From Nannobrachium achirus (taxonomy: Eukaryota > Chordata > Actinopteri > Myctophiformes > Myctophidae), in contig OY997653.1 in NCBI GenBank assembly GCA_963921795.1, forward strand, positions 60,938,701 through 61,002,700: DNA of 64,000 nucleotides, read 5' to 3'. The notes below the pieces were generated by a model. It saw only the letters and a list, made by a program, of their open reading frames with translations. It did not search any database and was not told where the DNA came from. Below are positions 33,664-45,700 of this stretch, one piece after another. Made by a program: the position numbers and the translations under genes. Each line of letters opens with the position of its first letter. Position 1 is the first letter of the stretch.

Positions 33664-33718
33664 TTAAATAGGCTACCGATGACCTATGACATATACAGTA
33701 TACACTGAGCCCCGCCCC
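33664..33718 (-). promoter_or_regulatory. Candidate promoter of the sem1-like gene
   Basis: On the minus strand a GC box (GGGGCGGGGC, 33709-33718) is followed by a TATA-like CTATTTAA (33664-33671), about 120 bp before the start codon. Spacing fits a core promoter; activity is inferred. Confidence 0.4.
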
Positions 33719-34539
33719 TTAGTTACTGTTGCTAAGGAAAGGTTTGCATCCGATTTGTGGCAAAAGCTACCAGAGTAGCTCAAAACAGGATATCCCTCAC
33801 TTGTTATTGGAAAGTGTCAATGAATAATATACTGTTCCTGCACTGATTGAAGAGTAATGTTTAGGTAGCAGCATAATACAGTAGACAATAGAAATTTGAT
33901 TTTATCTTAACTAACACCAGTACCCTTTACTTAGGCCAATTCAGGATAACTCCATATGTGGCCAATAACATCATTTTGTGACATCACATGCCCATATTTG
34001 GACAAACAAAACAAAAAAGTGTTAACCCATTTAGACCTGAGGCCAATTCTAAATCCTGACAATACTAGCAACAACACAAAAATATGTTCCCATCCTGAAG
34101 GGTAAAAAAGGAGTTCCTGGGACCATCAGCTTGTTGGAGCAGCTCTGTGTCTGTGTACAGTTAGGATCAGACAGCTGATAAATAGCGGTCAATGTCATAA
34201 GCGCATTCCTGAAAAAAAGAAAGAAAACACCCAAAAGAGGTGCTCTGATCAGACCTGCTAAAGGCGGCCAGTCAAGGTGGACACAACTTTTTGTGTGCTT
34301 CTTAAAGACGGATGCCGTGATATATTTTCACCTAAAACATGATCATCAGGTATTTTTTTCTCTCAAAAAAGTAAAATTATGTTTTTAAGTTGCCACACCC
34401 ACCTGTTCATTAAGTATACCTGGTTTTTACCTCAGCACAACCGACGCCCACAGCTGCTGTACGATAAGACGTTTTTCCAGAGTTCTGCCGTGTGCTGCGC
34501 GCGCGCGCACACACACACATGCTTTTGAAACTGATATTA

Positions 34540-34735
34540 TCCTAGATAAAGTATGTTCTATCCGTCTGTCTTTCAATGTTATATGAGATACTTAAAGTGT
34601 GGTTCCTGTGGAAATAAGCCTCGGCTTTCTAGGATCTCCTTTTAGTTGACCTTGTACCAGTGATTTGTACTGTCATAAAACTGTACTTTTTTCTATTGCA
34701 AACTTCTAATAAATTCTTCAATCAATCAAAAAACA
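34540..34735 (+). mobile_element. LINE 3' end, solitary
   Basis: Contains GTTCTATCCGTCTGTCTTTC and ends CTAATAAATTCTTCAATCAA plus ATCA repeats, the same tail as the LINE at 57780-58715. Extreme 5' truncation. Confidence 0.75.
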
Positions 34736-35389
34736 CACACACGCAGGGGCCTTTTACTCCAAAAGAACCTTGGTTCAAGAACCAGTGCCGTTCAACTTTC
34801 TTGGAACCTTGGTTCGTTCTTGCAAACCAGCCGCGAACCGGCTTGCGATGCGATTCCACCAGAGCCATTGTCCCCCAGTTCAGATGGTGGTTCACTGGAA
34901 ACAACCTTTACGGTTCAGAACCAACTCGGTTCTCGGTGTAAAAGCTCACCTCTGGTTCAACCGTTCATCCCATTGGCGGGAGAAAGAACCTGAACCGGTT
35001 GTTTTCCGGTCGAAAAGTGCCCAAATAGGTGCTGCTTAACAGCAACCATAACTGCTTGACACGGCAGTCATAGTTGACTCTCTGAGGAATCTGTCTATAA
35101 GGGGAGGGGATGACTTTAGTGTGTCACTAAAGCGGTGTATTTTGATTGGGCCTTTTGACTCAGAGGCTTTCAGCTTTCAGGAAGAAACCAAAAATACACA
35201 GGGAAGGCACATTTGCATATTATAACCACACCCAGCCGGGGGTCTATTGGAGTGATGTCAATCTGGCTAGCCATCGTCAAAGAAAAGGTCGGTTTCACTT
35301 TCGCAGCAATGCAGAAGTCTGTAATCGAGAGACTAGAGTGATGTTAACTCCATAGACACATACTACAGAAAACAGAAAAAAGTACCAAA

Positions 35390-35821
35390 CTATGGCACCA
35401 CCTCTTTGAGCCAATTGATGATGTCATCGGCCTTCCTACCAGCAGAGTAGGCTTTGGGTGAGCCCTTTTCTCCCGCCTTGAAGAGCTTGATGGTGGGATA
35501 TCCACGCACTCCGTATTCGTTGGCCATCTCCATTTCCTTGGTGGCGTCTACCTTGCCCAGGCGGATCTCTGACCCCTCTGCCCTCAGCATTCTGGCCGCC
35601 TTGGCGTACTCCGGGGCCAGGCGCTTGCAGTGACCGCACCACGGGGCGTAGAACTCCACCAGGATGTTGGGGTGAGCTTTCAGCGCCGCGTCAAAGTTAC
35701 TCTTCTTCAGCACCAGGACAACCTCTTCTTCAGTGATGCTCACCGGCCGCCGCAACCTGATGTGTACAAGCCAACAGCTGGCCACAACCAGGATAAGGAT
35801 TATGAGAAACCTTTTCAACAT
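35390..35821 (-). CDS. Membrane-anchored single-domain protein disulfide isomerase, intronless
   Basis: 143 aa. Residues 5-21 ([17 protein letters not shown]) form an N-terminal signal anchor followed by basic RLRR. One thioredoxin fold follows: [19 protein letters not shown] with the CGHC active site at 62-65, KVDAT, and the cis-proline motif GVRGYPTIK at 104-112. The best match from memory is the first (a) domain of P4HB/PDIA1 ([20 protein letters not shown]). There is no second domain and no KDEL-type tail, so retention would depend on the anchor. It probably catalyses disulfide exchange in the secretory pathway. The absence of introns suggests retroposition. The start is Met at 35821, because a TATATAAA box at 35865-35872 lies downstream of the next upstream in-frame ATG (35881). 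An orthologous fish gene may exist, but I cannot name it safely. Confidence 0.82.
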   Translation of the reverse strand: MLKRFLIILILVVASCWLVHIRLRRPVSITEEEVVLVLKKSNFDAALKAHPNILVEFYAPWCGHCKRLAPEYAKAARMLRAEGSEIRLGKVDATKEMEMANEYGVRGYPTIKLFKAGEKGSPKAYSAGRKADDIINWLKEVVP

Positions 35822-35864
35822 GATTACCGATTGTTTAATAAACACCCACTGAGATTTTTGGGAA

Positions 35865-35872
35865 TTTATATA
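35865..35872 (-). promoter_or_regulatory. TATA box of the PDI-like gene
   Basis: TATATAAA on the minus strand, 44-51 bp before the start codon, implying a 5' UTR of roughly 20 nt. It rules out the longer N-terminus from the ATG at 35881. Confidence 0.6.
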
Positions 35873-35976
35873 GGCCTGCATATAATGACAGTGATATCAT
35901 AGTGATGATGACGTCCTCAAGTCTAGCATTATGTGCTTGGCTACATGGAGGTGTTGTAGAGCTATTCCTAAATAGT

Positions 35977-36549
35977 ATCGTCACTGTCTGGCCAAAACCT
36001 CTTAACTCCATTGTTGAGGTTTTTGACTTTTTGTCATAAACCAGGGCTATTGAACACCCTTTACATCTGATTGTTGGTTAAAACTAGACCAGGTCAACCT
36101 GGTTGTGCCAGACCCCCTGTCTGTCATCATCATTTATGACATCATGCCTTTTGTAGGCATGTCATCATCATGTCATCATCATATATACCCTTTATATAGA
36201 AAACCCGGACAGACCGACATTTGCTTATGTAGGCCTACCCATTTCATGGGTCTGGCAATAATATTGAACCAATGGAAAGTATTAAAATGTGCTTGGGACA
36301 AAGCCTCCTAAGTCCTAACTCCCCACTTTCTGCCAAACCAGCTAACTCCACCTTTGCTTTGGCCCTCTCTTTTATTCATAAATAAGTGCTATTGAACACC
36401 CTTTATGTCTGTGTGTTGGTTAAAATAATATTGAACCAATGAAAAGTAGTAAAAAGCCCTTCGGTCAAAAGCTCCTAACTCCACTAGAGCTCATTTTCCC
36501 GAAAATTAACATTTTGGAGTTAGGAGGAGGTTTCGGCCCGACAGCAGAG
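35977..36549. mobile_element. CTGTCGGGCCGAAA family MITE, inverted and interrupted
   Basis: Ends CACTGTCTGGCCAAAACCTC and GGTTTCGGCCCGACAGCAGA. The internal AATATTGAACCAATGAAAAG motif is the reverse complement of the copies at 22131 and 25167. About 36090-36247 is an extra GTCTGGC-bounded insertion. Confidence 0.65.
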
Positions 36550-38482
36550 ATATAATAAGACTTAATTTGTGTGGTTGCTTTAGGCTCGGTCTGAGATTGT
36601 TTTGTCAGCAAACAAAAGTGAACCTGCTTTTTGTTCACCAGAAAAGTAAAGCTTTTGGTCATGCTTCAGTTCACATGACATCACAATATAATAATATACA
36701 TGGTAAGACAGAATTCAGGGTTGGGTTTTGTCCTTGTTTTACCGGGTTTCTACAGTTTATTCTTTTACCTGAGGTCCTTGTAACCTCGCCTACCAGTCTT
36801 TCTGAGAGAAAGCCTGGTTCGTTCACAACAGACCGCTTGGTTTCCGCCTAAAGCGCGGAAACCACTAGAAGAAGCGGCGTCGCTTTGATTTAGCCATAAA
36901 TTATAACTACCAGGAGAGGATGCTAATATGCGGAGGTTATGTCTCTCCTGGAGTTATAAGCCAGAGTCATATGGCTCTCGCTGGTTGAGCCCCAACGTCC
37001 ATACTACGCTCAAAACATGTACATATCAATAAGTTGCTCACCGATCCGTCGAAACAGCTTTATATCTACCGGACGGCACACTCGTTGGCATGTGTTAGTC
37101 CATATGTTTCTAATAAATTAATGTTTACTAAAACTTCTCCGAGACTCACGTTTCCTCGTCGCCTTCAGAACGCTTCAGAACTACAGAACGTTGGAATACT
37201 TCCGCATACAAAAACGTAATGTCCTAGTATGAGCGAATCGCAACGGCGATCAACGTCACGTGATATGTTTGGCCATTTTTACCCAAGCAGTTCAAAAACA
37301 AGGAAAGCGATGAGACTCGGTGAAGTTTTAGTAAACATTAATTTATTAGCAACATATGGACTAACACATGCCAACGAGTGTGCCGTCCCCGTCCGGTAGA
37401 TATAAAGCTGTTTCGACGGATCGGTGAGCAACTTATTGATATGTACATGTTTTGAGCGTAGTATGGACGTTGGGGCTCAACCAGCGAGAGCCATGACTCT
37501 GGCTTATAACTCCAGGAGAGACATAACCTCCGCATATTAGCATCCTCTCCTGGTAGTTATAATTTATGGCTAGCTTTGATTTAGTCCCCCTCGTTTGTTT
37601 CCCCAATCACTATTAAAATGCTCGAGAAGCCTAGTGTAGTCTTGCCAGTCGCTACGAGTTGGACTAAAAGATGCACATACCAAACGATTTTTTTGAAAGC
37701 AAAACTACGCAGCATCAAGGTGTTTATTAGGTAGGCCCTAAAACTATGTCCTTGGGTGCAGGGGAATATTTTGGGTTAAAACTGAATCCGGTTGATAGTT
37801 CCGGCCAAAGTGTAGTCCGTCTAGGACTACAACATGACGTAAAGTGGTTTCCGCCCCCGACACCAGATCAAACCCCGTAAAGTGAAGTGATCCCAGACTA
37901 GGTCCTTGGGCTGGAATGGACGATCAAGTGCAAGTGCTATGAATGTTCTTCATAGGGGGAGGGAGCTTTTCAAGGCCCCCCCTACCTTGGACCCTAGTAA
38001 CCCAGAGGCCTAGTAGGACCTACTGATTCTTTTGGGACTGTCCCTGTTTTGTTTCTTTTGTATCCTCTGAGACACAGATGGGGTAGACAAAAATGGTACT
38101 ATTTAGTGAGGACAAATATGAATGAAATGAACATACAGTATAGGTTGAAAATGGGTAACATCGCCCTTTAAGAATATTCTCTTATACAGTAGGCCTAAAT
38201 GTAGGCTACAAGAATTTGCCTATTAATAATAGGCTAATTAATCTTAACATTATACGTTTAATTAATGTTGTAAGTATCCAAGTTAAATTAAAGGCTATTG
38301 TAATATAAGGATACTTTAATTAAACTTAAAATGTAATGTATTTTTATTTAATTCTAGGTCTACAGATATTTGCAAAAGTGCTCTTAATTATCATGCTTTG
38401 CCACAGTGCCATTAATCTGAGTTCCCAGATATTTTCTTCGCCACTAGGGGGCGAAAAACAGTGCCATACACTAGCATTGACT
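36550..38482. other. PDI-like to ak7 intergenic region
   Basis: No gene recognised. The main structure is the long foldback at 36891-37572. The rest (36550-36890 and 37573-38482) is AT-rich sequence with only short ORFs. Confidence 0.6.
36891..37572. repeat. Large near-perfect inverted repeat with arms of about 270 bp
   Basis: Left arm about 36891-37160, right arm about 37302-37572. TAGCCATAAATTATAACTAC mirrors GTAGTTATAATTTATGGCTA, and CGTCGAAACAGCTTTATATC mirrors GATATAAAGCTGTTTCGACG. The spacer is about 140 bp. It is probably a foldback transposon; ORFs here are artefacts. Confidence 0.8.
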
Positions 38483-38523
38483 GTATCTTAGCAACCACAA
38501 AGCGTCCTCCTAGTCGTAGCAAC
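38483..38523 (+). promoter_or_regulatory. Candidate RFX X-box region of ak7
   Basis: GTATCTTAGCAAC (38483-38495) resembles an imperfect X-box with a perfect AGCAAC half-site; a second AGCAAC is at 38518-38523. They lie 8-48 bp before the ak7 ATG. RFX factors drive motile-cilium genes, which fits AK7; binding is inferred. Confidence 0.4.
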
Positions 38524-38530
38524 GGTAAAA

Positions 38531-41500
38531 ATGGACGACAGGGAACAAGTTCGTCCTAAACGTATTTTTGTCAGCAATGTTGACACTTATTCCTCCAGAC
38601 ACATTGCAAAGGTAAAGTAAATATCAAATAGTGACCACTGACAATTATTCTAATTATTAATTGATTATTAGACTATTAATTGATATAAATTCCAACAGTT
38701 TTTGTCAACATGTACACCGGGAGAATTGTCCGAGGATGGAGACACGCCAGAGAACACTCCCGGAGAAGAACGCACACCTTATGACCACCACGGGACTTTT
38801 CAAATAGTCGGAACCGTCTCTTCTTTCAGCGAAGAAATAAGCAGTTTTCTTCGAGAACAGTATTTAGTGAGTGCAATAATTACTGCAATATATGCAAAAA
38901 TAATGTAGCCTAATTTATTTTCAATGCACGCACACACAATTCCACAATTTTTGCCCATTTTGCAGTCGACAGAACGAGAGCAGTTACTGGAGCGCCTGGT
39001 GCAGTGTGACGCAGTGGTGTATAATATCTCAGAACATGCGACTGAAGAGCACATTGAAGAGGCGACCTGGGCTGTCACTGGTAAGAGCACTGAATGTAGC
39101 CTAGGACCATATGAGACAGGCTTGACTGAAACCAGATAGGCCTACTGTAACTGTCTAGGCCAGGGGTCTTCAACGTTTTCAGTCCAAGGACCCCTTATAG
39201 GCTCTTAGTCGAGGGAGAGATGAAGCGGGACCCCCACAACCCACAGATACCATATAGTGTCATCGTTTGACAGCACAATCTATTTTGGATTCATGTCAAT
39301 TTGTGTTTTCAGATATTTAACCACTTGAACCGTCATTACTTAATAAAATTGACCTTTCACTCTGTACTTATAGTCAGGTTTGCTATGTTAAGAAATGTGT
39401 ATTCGTTGGCTTTTTTTGGAGATTAGTAAAACTATACATTTTTGAAATCTTCAGAGCATGGGGAATCCAAAAATATTTGTTGGCATTTGCACAGACGCCT
39501 GCAAAGCCGCCATTTTGGACATTCAAAATGGCCGACATAAAATACACAATTTGTGCTATCTTGGCTTCTAGACATACATAGAAACTTAATTAAACATGCC
39601 AATCCTATGTTTTCTGGGTCAAGGAATCGAATGATAAATGATGTGTGTAAAATATTTTGGACCCCCACCCCCTTTTTGGGGGTTATCTATTTTGGGACCT
39701 CCCAGAACAGTACGCCAGCCAGTTAATGTCAGAGTTTTATAATATTAGAGTTGTTTTGTAGGTTTTAAAACATCCTGAGTTCATTTATTACACATTTAAA
39801 GCAGCCAGAATAACCTTTCTGATGTTTGGACCCCCAGATGGACCCCTGAGCCTATCTCAGTATTCGCTCTCCTGCTCCAGAACAATGGTAAATTAGATCA
39901 TAACTGAACCATAAAAGTTGTTGTAGCTGGGCTTTGAAAACAAAAATGAGTAGTAGCAAATACCAGGGGTCTTCCACGGGGGTCCGGGACCCCTGGGGGA
40001 TCCTCAGAGTTACTACAGGGGGCCTGCCAAATCTTGATGGGATCTTTTTTTTGTAACATTTGAAACTTTGAATGTTTTTTTATGTATCCAGGGTTTATGT
40101 ATTGTACTTTGTTGGTTTATTAGTATTCCCAGTATTATTTATAACATTTTTGTGTTACAGTTATGGTTGATAGCTGTTACAGGGATTGCAATAATGAAAG
40201 TATTGCAACTTCTCACTTTGAGTTTGCAGAACAACGTGTCCATTTATTGCCCTGCACTCACACAACACCCCATCGTCACCCCAAAAGCTGCACCCTATCT
40301 TCCTAAAGAGCTCATGGTCAATTATGCCCAGAGATTCACTACAATACATGTCCTCCCTAATATTGACAGTGTCCACCATAGCATTTGCAGGGAGGAGTGC
40401 AAGGCAGGTTATTGAGCAGCTGCACTGCCCTTGCAACCTGCTTCTTGCAGACACATTTGATGAGCTCAAGTACTTCCTATATTTATGAGATAAAGAGAAG
40501 GATCTCAACGGAAATAAGCCTTGCCTTACCCAAGTTTCTGTTTAGTTGACCTTGTATCAGTGAACTGTACTGTCATGTACAACCTCTAACCTCTAATAAA
40601 TACTTCAATCAATCAACAAAAAAAGGAGCAGGGAGGGCAAGACTCCCATACCCTCCACTCTCTGAATTCCATTTCTTCGATTGATGGAAGCTCAGGGCAA
40701 TTTTTCAGGTATGACAAAGTAGGCATCTTAATACAATACCTGGGACATGATTTTGAGGAAGTGCACACATATGAAGAGGCTGATACCCTGATTCCTCATC
40801 AAGTCCTTGCCTCTGCTGCTTATGGTGCTTTGCAAGACATATGTGTTTGGTCAACCGACACTGATGTCCCCCTGCTGTTACTGAAATTTGCAACAGTCAA
40901 AGGTACAAAAAAAAAGAAGAAAAAGGAAATAGATATATTCAAGCAAGTTCAAGTTATTGGATGTCACAAATGTCAAGGGTTCCTTGGCTTACAGTATACA
41001 ATTTTCTGGTGCCAGTCATTGGAGCATTTTGCATGCCATGTTTACAATTCAAAAGGTCCAACAACAACCCTGCGATTACTCAGATGGGAACTATTTCTGT
41101 CATAGTACTTGGAGGGTGAGATGCTACCTCCAACTCATGCTGCACTGCTAACATATATCCCCTTGTCAGCAAGTCACAATGCAGGATGAATCATACCTGA
41201 CAAATAGCCCTGAGCTTCCACCAATCGAAGAAAATAGGTGGAATTTAGAGAGTGGAGGGTGTGTCCCAGTCAGGGGTATTGCTCTCCCTGCTCAAAAAAG
41301 CCTGCCTTTCACTATATGCTATGGTGGAGACTGTGTCAACACTATTAGGTTGGACATTGAAGAGGACAATGATGAAGACGAATAGATCCTGCATTTCTGA
41401 AATTACTGTATTGTAGTGAATCTCTTTGGGCATAATTGACCATGGGCTCTTTAAGAAGATAGGGTGAGGGTTCTGGGGTGACAATAACAAAGAGTTGTGT

Positions 41501-42705
41501 TGTGTTGTAAGTGTGAGTGCATTGCAATAAATGGACACGTTGTTCTGCGGCCTGAAGTGAGAAGTTGCAATACTTTCATTATTGCAATCCCTGCAGTAAC
41601 AGCTATCAACCATAACACAAATGGTATAAATAATACTGAGAATACTAATAAACCAACAAAGTACAATACATAAACCCAGGCCAGGATACATAAAAAAACA
41701 TTCAAAGTTTCAAATGTAAAAAAAAAAGATCCCATCAAGATTTGGCAGGCACCCTGTAGTAACTCTGAGGATCCCCCAGGGGTCCCGGACCCCCGTGGAA
41801 GACCCCTGGTATGTGCTACAACTAATTTTTGTTTTCAGAGCCCAGCTACAACAATCTTTATGGTTCAGTTATGATCTAATTTAACATTGTTCTGGTGCAG
41901 AGCGATTACTGAGATAGGCTCAGGGGTCCATCTGGGGGTCCCATATGAGGAAAGACTCCAACCAAACGTCAGAAAGGTTATTCTGGCTACTTTAAAAGTG
42001 TAATAAATGAACTCAGGTTGTTTTAAAACCTACAAAACAACTCTAATATCATGAAAATCTGACATTAACTGGCTGGCGTACTGTTCTGGGAGGTCCCAAA
42101 ATAGATAACCCCCAGAAAGGGGGTGGGGGTTCAAAATATTTTACACCCATCATTTACTCATTTGATTGCTTGACCCAGAAAACATAGGATTGGCATGTTT
42201 AATTAAGTTTCTATGTTGTCTAGAAGCCAAGATAGCACAAATTGTGTATTTTATGTCGGCCATTTTGAACGTCCAAAATGGCGGCTTTACAGGTGTCTGT
42301 GCAAATGCCAACAAAGATTTTTGGATTCCCCATGCTCTGAAGATTTCAAAAATGTATAGTTTTACTAATCTCCAAAAAAAGCCAACAAAAATACATAGTG
42401 AAACTGACTATTAGTCTGCTCTTTTTCCCCCTCTACACCAAACCTCTTTGCCAAAAATTGAGGCGTTGTGAGCTTGTAGAGTTGCTATTTTTGGCTAAAG
42501 TTCTCAGGATATGGATGCTAGGGTTCAAGTGGTTAATATAAAAGAGGAGAAAAAAAGCTTCTATCACACAAAGATTTGAAGGACCCCCTGTAGTAACTCT
42601 GAGGACCCCCTAGGGGTCCCGGACCCCCTGTTGAAGACCCCTGGTCTAGGCCCATCTGTGCTGTGGTTTGTTCTCTGCACACCGTAAACCTTTCATACTC
42701 ACAAG

Positions 42706-42741
<36 letters not shown>

Positions 42742-45700
42742 TCAATAAATAAATAGCTCTTCATGCTGAGATGGATAGCTTCAAGTCTCAGAAAATATTC
42801 ATCCTGGTCTCCACAGTAATGACCTGGGCGTTGACAAAGCCACGAGACCCGGTAAGGCTGAAGCAAAAAAAAAAAAAAAAGTACTTTATACTTTCAACAT
42901 TGTACATAAATCATATTTCCTCTTCTCAGGATGATGCACTGACAGATGACGATTACAGAAGGAGAAGGCCCCATCGCAACTTCAAAAACCACTGCAATCT
43001 GGAGAAACTTGTGCTCAAAATGGGTAGAGCTGTGAGTTGCAGAGAATATATGAGCTGAATTTGGATGCTAAATGTAAAGTTACGCTGTCTGGAACTGAAG
43101 CCACCATCTTATCGATTCAATTCATATCGATTCATTTCTATCATTGCTATTTTTTTCCTCACAGAAAAGGTCTAAGCTTGCTGGCTATGTTATAGCTGGT
43201 GGTCTTCAGTATGGGAAGGGAGAGAGCCTGTTTCACTATTTTTTCAAGGTAAACATAGTCACCCAATATGATGTGTATTAATACTGCCTATATCATCCTT
43301 GTCCATGACTATTTGTCATATATTCTTTATTTACTACTTTTATTTGTATTTCCCCCCCTAGACAGCTTGGTCAATGCAGCTTCCAAAGGTTCCTGTGTTT
43401 GCATCATCAGGCACAGATTGCATTCCCATGATCCACGTCTATGACCTTGGAGGGTGATGTTGATAAAGCCTGGTTTCCAAATCTACCTGCAGCTAGGGCT
43501 GTCACAATTATTACATCATCGTCTAATTACAATTATTTGACATAATCGCAATTATTTTGTGATAATCGTCATAATCGTTTACATGTTGAAAAATGTTTAT
43601 TTTATGTTCAAACATTTAAAAAATAGTGGAAATTGCAGATCTACAAGCTCACAACGCGTTGCATCGCAACACATTTTGAGCTTGTAGATCGGCTATTTCC
43701 ACTATCAATGTTCTTTTTAAAGTGTAAAGTTGTCAAATATGTCCTTAATTTCTTTGTATATTTAAAGGAGCTATAGTCAACGTTTTCATTGTAGGGCCGA
43801 CACTTTGTTTACATCCTAGTCTATAGACATCCTAGTCTATAGACTAGAATGTAAACAAAGTGTCGGTCTGACAATGGCCAAATGATTATTATTAATGATT
43901 ATTTTATCATTATTTTACGCTTTTTGTGGTCATTTCTGAATAGAAACACATATATGAAGCTTGTTCTTTTATAAAATATTTTCAAAACATTATTTTTATT
44001 TTAGCATCCGTTTTTCAAGAAAAAGTTAACTATAGTTCCTTTAAGTTATGTGTCATATCTGCCATGTGCAACTTCAAAGCCTACAAGCCAAACAGAAATG
44101 TAATTGTCAAGGGCAAAAACACAATTAAATCGTTAATCGCAATTATTTGAGTAACAATTCATCGTCATGTAAAATGTCATAATGGTGACAGCCCTACCTG
44201 CAGTTCATAATATGTTCCGTGGAATATTGTGCAGTACTGAACTGAATGTCTTGCTCCATCAGAGTGATCCAGAACGTGATTGACCTCAGGCCCAAGTCTC
44301 AGTACATCCTGGCTGTGGACGACTCTAAGAACACTTTAGAGGACACTGTGAAGGTAACACCCTAGTAGGACAGTGGGTCTCAAACCTTTTCATGTCAAGG
44401 ACCCCCAAATGTATACTGTATTTGGCCGTGGACCTCCATACGAACATGTGTTGTGCCACAGGGACCCCCAAAAGAGAACATTTATGTAAAAACAAAGCCA
44501 ATACTTTTCAAACATTTTCTAAAATAGCCAATGTTCAAGCTCACCGCGTGGCACAGAGTGATACGCTGTGAGCTTGTACATCTGCTATTTTTGAGAATTG
44601 CATGGCACTCCAACATTTGACCCTGTTTTTGAATATATCAGCACGAGGTGTTTGTCTGATATGAGCATAGCAACAACAGCTGCAGCTACCGAGTGGTGCT
44701 GTTCAGCAATGAATGGACAAAGACACCGCTCACTTCACACTGAGTGTGATTTTTGATTAGCCAACTTATAAATGGATAAGGCGGTTAATGATTGTGATGC
44801 TATATTAACTGCTTTTGCTGGGGACCCCCTGCCTGGACTTTAAGCATTATTGCATTATTGTTTGCACACACTAGGCTGATAAAATGAATAATTATACGAG
44901 GGGTAAAAATAATCATGTCTTGTTCTGTGAATCTTGCCTCTTGAGGTGATAAGTGCTGTACTTGGACCAGGCAAAATCAGTAAAGTTCCTGAAGCGGAAG
45001 CTCGGTTCATGAAGGATTTGAAGGTATGTGATTTGCACTCTTCTCACGCATACAGCATCCAGTATAGTAGAATACTAGTTTGTGTACAAATAAATTGATA
45101 TGTTGTATGTTTATTGGGAGGCAGTTGTGCAAGTTAACGACTATTTCATAAATAGATTATAGAAATGGATGGCCTCATTTATCGAGTAGCATTTTCCTTG
45201 GCGTTATTGAAGATGTCATCTACGTTTTCCATTTCCTTTCTTGTATCTAATCAAATAAAGTAGAAGTGGTATTCAAAGTTTATCTCACACATTCCAGGAG
45301 GGAGAGTTGGAGTACCTGAGCATCAACCTTCCCCTGGAGGCTGTCGTCCTGAAAAACTCTTTCAACTTCCCCTGGAAATATGAAGCTGGAATGGTAGAGA
45401 ACATGACTCACATTGTGAAGGAATACAAAGACTCCAGGCAGCTACTTGTGAGTGTTCCATACAAAAGCCATTTGGAATGCTACAGGAACAAGATTAGTTA
45501 TTGAAATCCTAAACTCCAAATGTATTCAATCACTGATATTCAGTTTTTGGGGGTTAAAGGAATTCTGTGATGTATACTAAGAAAAGTGCTACGGTAGTTA
45601 AAAGATATATATCACAAGTCACAAACTAGATGTCTGGTGGTGTAATGCAGTGGTTCTCAACCTTTTCAAGCCGCGACCCCCAAAATAATCATATTTTAAC

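Larger units (their letters stand above)
39161..42643. mobile_element. hAT-type element, CAGGGGTCTTCAACG family, copy 4, carrying a nested element
   Basis: Ends CAGGGGTCTTCAACG and GTTGAAGACCCCTG, flanked by identical octamers GTCTAGGC (39153-39160 and 42644-42651). About 440 bp of the hAT sequence remain, split by a 3040-bp insertion. Lies in ak7 intron 3. Confidence 0.85.

Noticed and set aside
35822-35881. Upstream in-frame ATG of the PDI-like gene
   Set aside because: It lies upstream of the TATATAAA box, so it would not be in the main transcript.
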